In this document: positions 5,736-12,712 of the stretch, piece by piece | Layout of the letters: each line of letters starts with the position of its first letter | Position numbering within the stretch: position 1 is the first letter of the stretch | NCBI GenBank assembly: GCA_031257945.1 | Contig: JAIRNU010000080.1 | Span: forward strand, 1-15,273 | DNA: 15,273 bases | Source of the DNA: Holosporales bacterium | GTDB lineage: Bacteria; Pseudomonadota; Alphaproteobacteria; BNTO01 | Direction of reading: 5' to 3' | The notes under the pieces: model-generated | What the model was told of the DNA's origin: nothing | Seen by the model: only the letters and a program-made list of their open reading frames with translations | Database searches by the model: none | Position numbers and translations under genes: made by a program

Positions 5736-7937
5736 CTACTTCTGCGTCATAACGAAGATGCCGTCCCAGTTTCTCTTTGGCGGCGCCTCTTTAAACGCAA
5801 GGCAGCGTTCTAAGTATAGCTCTGTAACGTAATCTTGCGGGAAGTCCTTTTTTAAATTCTCAAAATGCTTGATTGCCTCCCCCCAGCGCTGCTCTAGGTA
5901 TAGCTTAAACCCGTGAGCAAAGGCCTCGCAAAGAGTAACTTCGTCTTTCGTTGGCAAAATTCTGCTATCACCAGTCATCTGGCCGACAAGCTCGTATATC
6001 TGGATCCCTTCCTTTTTTCCTTTTACGGCAACGATATCTATTGGCCTAAACAAAAATCTCTCGCTAACGACCTTATAGACATTCTGGCTTACCAAAATCT
6101 TTGTCTTATAGACTTTGTTCGTTCCCTCAAGCCTTGAACCAAGGTTAACGCTGTCCCCCATAAGCGTATAGTTGATCTTTTCGTCGGAACCAATATTCCC
6201 GACAATAACTTCTGCGGTATGCAATCCTATCCTAGTATACAGTATTGGCTTTTTCTCTAATTCCCACTGCCGATTAAGTTCGCCAAGCCGTTTTTGACAT
6301 AAAAGCGCAGTATGACAAGCATTAAAGACGTGATTTTTATCTGAATTTGGAGCGTTCCAAAACGCCATAATAGAATCGCCAATATACTTATCTATTGTGC
6401 CATTTTGTTCAACTATTATTGCTGATAATTCGTTAAGGTAATCTGATAAGTGCAATACAAGTTTATCTGCTGGCATGTTCTCTGATATCGTGGTGAACCC
6501 CTGGATATCTGAAAAGAACATCGTAACTTCGGTAGTTTTTCCGCCAAGCTTTACCTCGGTCCCTTTTTGCATTAAACGCCTGACGAGCACCTTTGGCACA
6601 AATTTTCCAAAAGATTGTAAGCTAGCGCGCATGGCGGCTATCGCGTCAATCATCTTCTTGATTTCGCTAATATTGCTTTTAATTTGCAAAGGCTCTGTTT
6701 GATAGAAATCCTTTAGCCGCTGAGTTTCCTCGGCTATTGCGATAATTGGCGCAGATATTTTGCGCGAAAGGACGAAAGTCACGAACGTTGCAACGATGGC
6801 GACAAGGATGATTATCAACATTTCCCCTTTTTGCATATCGTCTATATTTTTGGAGAAATCGGATTTAGGAACTACTATTCCGACTAACCAATCAATACTA
6901 TTCCCGTCTTCAATTGGTTCGAAGCTGGCTAAATAAGCGTTGCCCTCATAAGTGAATTCGACACTCTTTTCCTTCATTTCTTTATGCTTTTGGAAGGCGA
7001 TGCTTATCTCCTTGTTTGGCACCTCGCCGATAGACATTAACGTCCTAGATCCCGTAGTCTGAGAGGCTTTTGTCGCGGTTATTGTTGGATAGGCAACTAC
7101 CTGCTCAGATTGATTTACTATAAAAGTCACGCCATTTTCCGAAACTTTTTGAGATTTCATAAATGTCGATAATTCATCCAAACGTAAGTCAACCCCAACG
7201 ATCCCGCTCAATTTCTCGACTTTATTCTCATTTTGCGAGTAAATCGGCACAGCGGCTGTGATACACAAGCTATTTGAACCTGAATACTCATATATGTCAG
7301 TCCAAACAAAATCGCCCTTTTGCTCGGCCATCAAAAACCACGGGCGAGTCCGCGGGTCAAAGTTAAAAATCTCGTTTTTCTCCTCACCAACAAGGACCCC
7401 GTCCTCGTTATAATAGCTCCACAGCTCGTATATCGGAGTAGCAGTCCTGTCCTGCGACTGAATCAAAAATTTTATATTATTAGGCAGTGCTTTGTCTGAC
7501 TGCATGACGTACCTAGCATTAGGCGTTTTCCTTTCTACACCAAGGTAATTGCCCGTTGCAAACCCAACAAAAATATTAGAAAAATGAGGATATAGCTTTA
7601 GGCTTTGCAGCAGGCAATCCCGCAGTTTCGCATCATTTATAGAGTTTGGATTTTGCAAATCGACGAGTGTGCGGCAAATCATGACAACTTTTTGAACGTC
7701 GTCTAGGTAGCGCTTGGTTTGCATTAATGCAGCGTTAGAGTGCTGTTCCATTGCGCGCTTAGCAAACTCTGTGGAAACGATATTGTTCGAACGAAATGTA
7801 AAACAAAAAGTAATTACATTTTCGAATACAAACAGCATCATGAAACTAAAAACAATATCGTAGCGTAGTTTTCGTTCAGAAAATATTCTGTACAGCCAAC
7901 CGATTACTGGAATTTCTTCAATATTAGGTTTTGTCAT
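5736..7937 (-). CDS. Membrane class III adenylate/guanylate cyclase with periplasmic sensor domain
   Basis: A 733-residue receptor cyclase. Order of parts (from the 7937 start): cytoplasmic N-terminus; membrane segment about 27-47; a large periplasmic region about 48-370 resembling a double CACHE domain (RPWFLMAEQKGDFVWTD, then GIVGVDLRLDELSTF); a second membrane segment about 373-391; a HAMP-like linker; and a class III catalytic domain from about 450 to 620. Metal-binding Asp residues are in FFSDIQGFT (D477) and YIGDSIMAFW (D521). The transition-state Asn and Arg are in GDSVNLGSRLEG (N598, R602). The tail has a TPR-like helical stretch and ends WDGIFVMTQK, as in related cyclases. Whether ATP or GTP is used is not settled by sequence. 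ATG at 7937 is preferred over the upstream 7988 start because GGAGG lies 9 bases before it; it overlaps the preceding binding-protein gene by 14 bases, suggesting translational coupling. Confidence 0.88.
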   Translation of the reverse strand: MTKPNIEEIPVIGWLYRIFSERKLRYDIVFSFMMLFVFENVITFCFTFRSNNIVSTEFAKRAMEQHSNAALMQTKRYLDDVQKVVMICRTLVDLQNPNSINDAKLRDCLLQSLKLYPHFSNIFVGFATGNYLGVERKTPNARYVMQSDKALPNNIKFLIQSQDRTATPIYELWSYYNEDGVLVGEEKNEIFNFDPRTRPWFLMAEQKGDFVWTDIYEYSGSNSLCITAAVPIYSQNENKVEKLSGIVGVDLRLDELSTFMKSQKVSENGVTFIVNQSEQVVAYPTITATKASQTTGSRTLMSIGEVPNKEISIAFQKHKEMKEKSVEFTYEGNAYLASFEPIEDGNSIDWLVGIVVPKSDFSKNIDDMQKGEMLIIILVAIVATFVTFVLSRKISAPIIAIAEETQRLKDFYQTEPLQIKSNISEIKKMIDAIAAMRASLQSFGKFVPKVLVRRLMQKGTEVKLGGKTTEVTMFFSDIQGFTTISENMPADKLVLHLSDYLNELSAIIVEQNGTIDKYIGDSIMAFWNAPNSDKNHVFNACHTALLCQKRLGELNRQWELEKKPILYTRIGLHTAEVIVGNIGSDEKINYTLMGDSVNLGSRLEGTNKVYKTKILVSQNVYKVVSERFLFRPIDIVAVKGKKEGIQIYELVGQMTGDSRILPTKDEVTLCEAFAHGFKLYLEQRWGEAIKHFENLKKDFPQDYVTELYLERCLAFKEAPPKRNWDGIFVMTQK

Positions 7938-9123
7938 GTTTAGTATCCTCCACTTCACACCGTACATCATTACAATCAATAAGTGCATTAACGACTTGCT
8001 TCAGGGTTGTTGCCGCAAGTTGCATTCCAACGACGATAAAATCGTATTTCCCTTTTATTACAACTGGCATAAATTCCATGGTTTTACCTCCTTTCATCCT
8101 TTTCTTTATCTCGATTTCATCACTTATAGTCCCTAAAACCTCCTTGTTTTGCGTTTTAGACATGATTTCGTCCCACGAGCCAGTCGTTAAGATCTTTGCT
8201 TGGGGGAATAGAGAGGCTGCCCAGTCAATGCAAGCCGTCCCCTCCTGTATAAGCAGCGTATTATTGGAGTATTTTTCAAATATTTGGCGCAGGGTGACCA
8301 GGCCTTCGCTTCCGGCTCTAGCTAGCAAAACACGGTTAAGTAATAGGCATTGGCGGATTTGCGCATATGGTTTGGAGTGCGAGATTCTGGCGGCGCGCTC
8401 GGGGGTTAAGCTGAGGTTGGAGATTATTACATCGATGCCGCCGTCAATCATCACATCAATAAGGGAATCCCAGTCCGCCCCCTCGACGATCTGCATCTTT
8501 ACGCCAAGCACTTCCGCAAGTTTATGCGCCAAGTCAACGTCAAACCCATCGAGCTGCCCATCACGCTTGATATGAAAAGGGGGTTGGTCGATGGAACACA
8601 TACCAACGCGCAAAACCCCCCTTTCTAGGATTTTTTTTACATCCTCGCCCAGCCCTTTTTTAGTCAGCAAACTATTTGCATGAGGAGGGGGTTGTCCCGT
8701 AGCTTTCACAGGTATTACTGGTGTCGCAGGTATTGGCGGTGTCGTAGGCGTGGCGGGGAGTGCAGGTGTTGCTTGAGGATTTGTTGGTATAGCCGCCCCC
8801 TGCACTCCTTCAAAAACCGTTCTTTGTTGTATTATTGGAGGTCCTGAGAACTCCTGATTATTATGTGAAACGCTTGTCGAATGGTGCAGAGGAAGCTCGC
8901 CGGACGAAATCTCTCTTTGTTCAGAATCATTAGGTGTTTCATCTTTTGTAATAGTAGTTATCGGATGATTCCCTTCTTCTTCTTTTTCGGATTTCTGGTC
9001 GGCAACAGGAGAAGTTTCCTCGGTTTGTTTTATTTTTACGCAATATTCCTCGCAAAAAGCACCACTTCCTAAGGAAGTAAGCACTACACCTGCCAGAAAC
9101 ATATGCTTGCAAAAATAAGGCAT
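7924..9123 (-). CDS. Family-3 periplasmic solute-binding protein with long Pro/Thr-rich linker
   Basis: A 399-residue protein with a signal peptide (about 1-24, basic KH then a hydrophobic stretch). A low-complexity acidic, then Pro/Thr-rich region follows (about 30-155, with PATPTTPPIPATP near 123-135). Residues 160-385 form an SBP_bac_3 domain, as in amino-acid ABC binding proteins: RVGMCSIDQPPFH, GQLDGFDVDLAHKLAEVLGV and DVIISNLSLTPERAARISHS are typical. No ABC permease or ATPase genes are in the window. Instead it overlaps a sensor cyclase and is followed by a DAACS symporter, so it may deliver ligand to those or act as a co-sensor. The long linker would let the domain reach away from an anchor or through peptidoglycan. 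No ribosome site is visible before this ATG, and a terminator-like hairpin lies just upstream. The alternative Met8 would lose the basic residues of the signal peptide. Confidence 0.85.
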   Translation of the reverse strand: MPYFCKHMFLAGVVLTSLGSGAFCEEYCVKIKQTEETSPVADQKSEKEEEGNHPITTITKDETPNDSEQREISSGELPLHHSTSVSHNNQEFSGPPIIQQRTVFEGVQGAAIPTNPQATPALPATPTTPPIPATPVIPVKATGQPPPHANSLLTKKGLGEDVKKILERGVLRVGMCSIDQPPFHIKRDGQLDGFDVDLAHKLAEVLGVKMQIVEGADWDSLIDVMIDGGIDVIISNLSLTPERAARISHSKPYAQIRQCLLLNRVLLARAGSEGLVTLRQIFEKYSNNTLLIQEGTACIDWAASLFPQAKILTTGSWDEIMSKTQNKEVLGTISDEIEIKKRMKGGKTMEFMPVVIKGKYDFIVVGMQLAATTLKQVVNALIDCNDVRCEVEDTKHDKT

Positions 9124-9130
9124 AGACCGA

Positions 9131-9165
9131 ATAAAAAAACAGCCCCTTCCATCATGTTAGAGGCT
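9131..9165 (-). terminator. Terminator or leader attenuator hairpin before the binding-protein gene
   Basis: On the minus strand, AGCCTCT (9165-9159) pairs with AGGGGCT (9147-9141), one G-U pair, across an 11-base loop. GTTTTTTTA follows at once (T7 at 9139-9133). This is a standard intrinsic-terminator layout. It sits about 175 bases after the Hcp-like gene, but its U-run ends only about 9 bases before the binding-protein ATG. Any promoter for the downstream operon must therefore lie upstream of the hairpin or within it, which makes an attenuation role possible. Confidence 0.65.
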
Positions 9166-9209
9166 TTACGTTAATATTTAGTTAATTCGGCTGACCGCAC
9201 TGCAAAAAG

Positions 9210-9323
9210 TTAACTCGTTGCATCGTGTGAGCCTATTGCTAAAATACCTGGTATTTCATGAAGATTGTGAGCCATTAAGCATGGCGATCCCGCATAATAG
9301 CGGCGCGTGGCAATAATTTCCAT
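9210..9323 (-). CDS. Possible small ORF of 37 codons
   Basis: Between the Hcp-like gene and the terminator hairpin an ATG at 9323 opens a 37-codon frame ending in TAA at 9210. The product begins MEIIATRRYYAGSP and ends GSHDATS. AGGGGCGG lies about 9 bases upstream and could be a ribosome site. It resembles nothing I recognise and has no signal peptide. It could be a real small protein, a leader peptide linked to the hairpin 45 bases downstream, or chance. Confidence 0.25.
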   Translation of the reverse strand: MEIIATRRYYAGSPCLMAHNLHEIPGILAIGSHDATS

Positions 9324-9338
9324 GATTTAGAACCGCCC

Positions 9339-10130
9339 CTAGATGTGCTCTTTCACTACGCCAATAATAAACTCTATTAGCCCTATTTTGCGCGCTTTTG
9401 TAGCTTGGCCAACGAGCCCTGCTACCTCGCTTCCAACTGTATTTAATGGCGAGGAGGTGTCGTTCTTTTCAATATTATTTGTTCCCATAGTAAGACCGCA
9501 TGGACGCCCATTTTCATCAAAGACAAACATTTTCGTCTCCTTTTCGAGTATTGAAAAATGCATGATAAGCCGGTCCAGCTGTTGTTGAAATTTTAGTATG
9601 CGACAATCCCTGAAAACGACGGTTTGCACTATTTGTAAGGATCCCGCGATAAACCCAGTGCGTATAATTGTTATCGCTTTGATTAGAGTTCCATTGAACA
9701 TCGCCTTTTCCGCGTTAGCAGCGAAATTGCCGGATGGGATCATGATAGTTAGCGGTGAAAATTGAACACTAGCGGAAGGTAATAATGCCCCCGACGTATG
9801 TCCGCCGGTAAAACGTACGGTCTCCGAGTTCCACCCAAACAGCTCCGTAAAAGCTTGTAAGTTGTGCTCCGATGATCCTGCCATAATCGGATCCGTACCC
9901 ATAAAGTACCGCGTAACTCCAATACCAATTCCAGCCCGCAAAGCAAGTGTTCCAGCGGCTAGCCCAGCACTTACTTTGTCAAAACTAATCAGCCATTCTG
10001 GGGTGCATTTGCATGAGCCACTACCTTGGTTAGATAAATTGATAGTAGCTAGTTTTTCGGTAGTTCTTCCTGGAAGACTCTGCGTGGTAATATTTAATTT
10101 CTCCATAACTTTTATAAAAATCAGGTTCAT
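9339..10130 (-). CDS. Hcp-like (type VI secretion tube fold) protein, tentative
   Basis: A 263-residue protein without an obvious signal peptide. Residues about 72-212 align by eye with the order of elements in Hcp, the hexameric tube and secreted protein of type VI systems. There is an opening strand (TRYFMGTDPIMAGSS), then FTELFGWNSETV where Hcp has its conserved aromatic strand. SPLTIMIPSGNFAANAEKAM plus GTLIKAITIIR follows at the place of the Hcp central strand-helix-strand. LQIVQTVVFRDCRI and LIMHFSILEKETKMFVF stand for the last strands. About 70 residues at the N-terminus (including a Cys-x-Cys at 40-42 and a Gly/Ala-rich stretch at 55-71) and 50 at the C-terminus are extra. No other secretion gene is near. 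Start choice is uncertain (Met1, or Met9 at 10106); neither has a clear ribosome site. If the Hcp reading is wrong it is simply a hypothetical protein. Confidence 0.45.
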   Translation of the reverse strand: MNLIFIKVMEKLNITTQSLPGRTTEKLATINLSNQGSGSCKCTPEWLISFDKVSAGLAAGTLALRAGIGIGVTRYFMGTDPIMAGSSEHNLQAFTELFGWNSETVRFTGGHTSGALLPSASVQFSPLTIMIPSGNFAANAEKAMFNGTLIKAITIIRTGFIAGSLQIVQTVVFRDCRILKFQQQLDRLIMHFSILEKETKMFVFDENGRPCGLTMGTNNIEKNDTSSPLNTVGSEVAGLVGQATKARKIGLIEFIIGVVKEHI

Positions 10131-10452
10131 CGCGTACAGTCTAGCTAATACTTATGACTATAGTGTTAACGCAATATGGCAATGGCACCGACGCTTAGGA
10201 GTATATAGCTGAATTTATTGACAGCCACACTGCTCTGACCGGTTTCGCCGCCTGGAATTCTTGGCGTTGAATAGTTACTTATTGATGGATTTTCAAGAAA
10301 TTTAGCTATACGTTAGGAACCCGATCGCACTTTCACTTCTCACAAAAAAAAGTTTCATAAAATTCATTTTTTTCCGTCGGATGCTAATTTTTAATGATTT
10401 TTTATCAAATTTATGCCTAATATTAGTGGAGTAAGTATATGGAGGTTTAACC
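10131..10452. other. Divergent intergenic region between the Hcp-like gene and pal
   Basis: This 322-base gap holds no convincing gene. The half next to pal is AT-rich and contains TAATAT (10418-10423), about 30 bases before the pal start, which could be a -10 element; the matching -35 (TGATTT at 10395-10400) is poor. A perfect TTGACA at 10218-10223 has no partner -10 at a proper distance. Promoters for both flanking genes should lie here. Confidence 0.4.
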
Positions 10453-10914
10453 GTGCTTAAAAATTTTGTTGCCCTGGTCGGTATTGGGGCTTTGCTTGTT
10501 TCTTGTGCTAATCAGGAAAAGGATGTGGAATCCGTATCTACAACGGTTGTTGTTCCAGGTTCTGCCGCTGATTTTGAACAGAATATTGCTAATACCGCAT
10601 ACTTCGGATTCGATCGTTATAATTTGACGGCAGAAGCGAAGGATAATCTAGAAAAAGTCGTTGCTTGGCTTAATATGTACGCAGCTAGGAACGTATGCGT
10701 TGAGGGGCATACCGATGCCCGTGGAACGCAGGATTACAACATTGGCCTAGCTAGCCGCCGAGCAGAGTCTGTGAAGGCATACTTGGTTAGCAAGGGCATT
10801 GATACATCCCGTGTTTCTACGATTTCGTATGGGAAGGAGTCCTTGGCATCTCAAGGCAATACGGAGCAAGATCACGCTTTGAATCGTCGCGCACACATTA
10901 TTGTTGTCGAGTAA
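10453..10914 (+). CDS. pal: Peptidoglycan-associated lipoprotein Pal
   Basis: Pal is an outer-membrane lipoprotein that binds peptidoglycan and works with TolB and the TolQRA motor to hold the envelope together during division. The 153-residue product has a lipoprotein signal ending in the lipobox LVSC (Cys18). An OmpA-type domain follows from about residue 50: YFGFDRYNLTAEAKDNL, the peptidoglycan-binding signature VEGHTDARGTQDYNIGLASR, RAESVKAYLVSKGI and TISYGKE, ending NRRAHIIVVE. Length is normal. Translation starts at GTG, 7 bases after GGAGG (10441-10445). The usual neighbours tolQ, tolR, tolA, tolB and the TPR gene ybgF are absent; a hypothetical gene lies divergently upstream and murE follows 178 bases downstream. 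Confidence 0.96.
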   Translation: MLKNFVALVGIGALLVSCANQEKDVESVSTTVVVPGSAADFEQNIANTAYFGFDRYNLTAEAKDNLEKVVAWLNMYAARNVCVEGHTDARGTQDYNIGLASRRAESVKAYLVSKGIDTSRVSTISYGKESLASQGNTEQDHALNRRAHIIVVE

Positions 10915-10916
10915 GG

Positions 10917-10985
10917 CTACGTGATTTAACAAGAGAGCTTGGCCTCTGGCTTTTTGGGCCGGGCCGGCTTTGCTTGTTTGCGTAG
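10917..10985 (+). repeat. Large imperfect hairpin after pal
   Basis: Three nested arm pairs frame this segment: CTACG (10917-10921) with CGTAG (10981-10985), AACAAG (10928-10933) with CTTGTT (10973-10978), and AGC-TT-GGCC (10936-10944) with GGCC-G-GCT (10962-10969), enclosing a GC-rich top. It begins two bases after the pal stop. No U-run follows, so it is not a canonical terminator. It may be a 3'-end-stabilising or processing hairpin, or a decayed repeat element. Confidence 0.45.
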
Positions 10986-11092
10986 TATTCTGCCAGCCTG
11001 TTGGTTTGCAAGTCTTTCGGTTTGGTGAAATCGTAGGGGCGCTTGCTTATTGACGGTCTGCGGGTTGGGATGGTATTTCGTGCGCTGGTTTC

Positions 11093-12679
11093 GTGGTGTT
11101 TACTTTTGATTGGTTACTAAAGAGAATTGCCGCTCCCAACGAGGCCGCAATATTTGGGGTCTTCTCTGATTCAAGGGCCGTTGTTGCCTGTAGTGTTTTC
11201 GTTGCTGTTCCATGTGCCGATGTACAAAAACATATAGCCGAAGCTGTGGTTAATGGGGCATGCATCGTTGTGCAGGAACAGGACACAATATGCCAGCATG
11301 TCGATCCAGTCGTTGGAGCAGTAGGACAGTTGGGCCTTGGTAGCCCAGTCGTTGTGTATGTTAAGTGTGCTAGGAAAGCGCTGGCTCAATTGTGTGGTGT
11401 TTTCTATAAAGACCGTCCAGGAGTGCTATCCGCCGTTACTGGGACAAACGGGAAGAGCTCGACTGTATCATTTATTAGCCAAATTCAGGTGCTACTTGGT
11501 ATTAAATCGGCGGACGTTGGGACGCTTGGTGTGCACGTATCTGATCAGTCCCACGAACCACGCAATGCTGCACCATTTGCTTTGAAAACAAAAGTCCCCG
11601 ATATGACAACTTTTGATGCAGTGACTTTTCACAGTATTCTGTCGGAGTTGCACGCTAATGGCGTAAGAAGCGCCGCGATAGAGGCGACAAGCCACGGGCT
11701 CCACCAATACCGCCTAGACGGGGTGCAATTCGATGCTGTAGCTCTTACAAACATCACGCAAGATCACCTCGACTACCATAAAACAATGGAAGAATACACG
11801 CTAGCGAAAGTCCGGCTCTTTGCGGATTTAGCGAAACCTTCGGCCAGTGCGATTTTGAACAAAAAAAGCAGTTTTTTGCAATTTTTTGAGGAAATATGCC
11901 AAAAGCGCGGCCTAAAAACGATTTTTTATGCGTTAAACGAAGGTACCGATATTTACGCAGAAAATATCAGGCCGTCCTCCCAATCGGCAATACATTCTGA
12001 CGCCAAAATTAAATCGCAAGACCCTGCTGATTCTTCGCAGCCGGGCGTAGTGTTCGATTTACACATATTCGGGGGGTGTTTCCCTAATGTTTGCTTTAAT
12101 CCTTTAGGAAGTTTTCAAATCGAAAATTTATTATGCGCGCTGGGCTTGGTAATCGCCTGTAATCCGCAAATAAAAATACACGATGTCGTTGCAACAATCC
12201 CATATTTGCGCGGGATTCCCGGCAGGTTAGAACTAGCGACATATTACAATCATGGCAGCATATTCATCGATTTCGCGCATACCCCTGACGCCCTGCAAAC
12301 AGTTTTATCTGAGCTTAAACAACTGCACCCTACTCGCTTGATTGTGGTTTTTGGTTGTGGTGGAGAGCGCGATCAAGGGAAACGTAAAGAAATGGGGCGG
12401 ATCGCCTCTGCGTTGGCGACTAAAGTTATTATTACTGACGACAATCCGCGCGGAGAAGACCCGGCGAAAATTAGGAAAGACATTCTGGAGGGCGCCCCTG
12501 GTGCCACCGAAATCGCAGGACGCGGTGATGCAATCAGATATGCCATTGCAAATACTAACAAAGGCGATATACTGTTAGTAGCAGGACGGGGGCATGAAGT
12601 TGTACAAAAGCTTGATGGTGTGTGTGTACCGTTTAGCGATAGGAGTTTCGTTGAGGATGTGGTACGGAATTTTGGATAG
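11093..12679 (+). CDS. murE: UDP-MurNAc-L-Ala-D-Glu:meso-diaminopimelate ligase
   Basis: MurE is the cytoplasmic ATP-dependent ligase that adds the third residue of the peptidoglycan stem peptide. The 528-residue product shows the Mur ligase order: N-terminal UDP-MurNAc-binding domain (FSDSRAVVACSVFVAVP, 24-40), P-loop GTNGKSS (117-123), EATSHGLHQYRLDG (197-210), NITQDHLDYHKTMEEYTLAKVRLF with the carbamylated-Lys position K239, and the C-terminal domain with DFAHTPDAL (393-401) and GCGGERDQGKR (421-431). DNPRGEDP (450-457) is the motif that selects meso-diaminopimelate over lysine, so a Gram-negative-type wall is implied. The start is GTG (11093, or GTG 11096) with no clear ribosome site, which leaves it uncertain. 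A short extra, Ser/Asp-rich stretch sits at about 294-318. murF follows after 33 bases, so the two are likely co-transcribed. Confidence 0.96.
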   Translation: MVFTFDWLLKRIAAPNEAAIFGVFSDSRAVVACSVFVAVPCADVQKHIAEAVVNGACIVVQEQDTICQHVDPVVGAVGQLGLGSPVVVYVKCARKALAQLCGVFYKDRPGVLSAVTGTNGKSSTVSFISQIQVLLGIKSADVGTLGVHVSDQSHEPRNAAPFALKTKVPDMTTFDAVTFHSILSELHANGVRSAAIEATSHGLHQYRLDGVQFDAVALTNITQDHLDYHKTMEEYTLAKVRLFADLAKPSASAILNKKSSFLQFFEEICQKRGLKTIFYALNEGTDIYAENIRPSSQSAIHSDAKIKSQDPADSSQPGVVFDLHIFGGCFPNVCFNPLGSFQIENLLCALGLVIACNPQIKIHDVVATIPYLRGIPGRLELATYYNHGSIFIDFAHTPDALQTVLSELKQLHPTRLIVVFGCGGERDQGKRKEMGRIASALATKVIITDDNPRGEDPAKIRKDILEGAPGATEIAGRGDAIRYAIANTNKGDILLVAGRGHEVVQKLDGVCVPFSDRSFVEDVVRNFG

Positions 12680-12712
12680 AAGTTCTTTTTTGCGTGTTGG
12701 TGGGGTGGAATT

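Noticed and set aside
7938..7988. Upstream ATG (7988) as the cyclase start, giving 750 residues
   Set aside because: It would overlap the previous gene by 65 bases with no ribosome site, while ATG 7937 has GGAGG at a good distance.
7931..8575. 214-codon plus-strand frame opposite the binding-protein gene
   Set aside because: The minus strand encodes a clear SBP_bac_3 domain over this stretch; the plus frame gives a Ser/Thr/Ile-rich product with no domain.
10218..10223. Perfect TTGACA in the pal upstream region
   Set aside because: No -10-like hexamer lies 16-18 bases downstream, and it is over 220 bases from pal.
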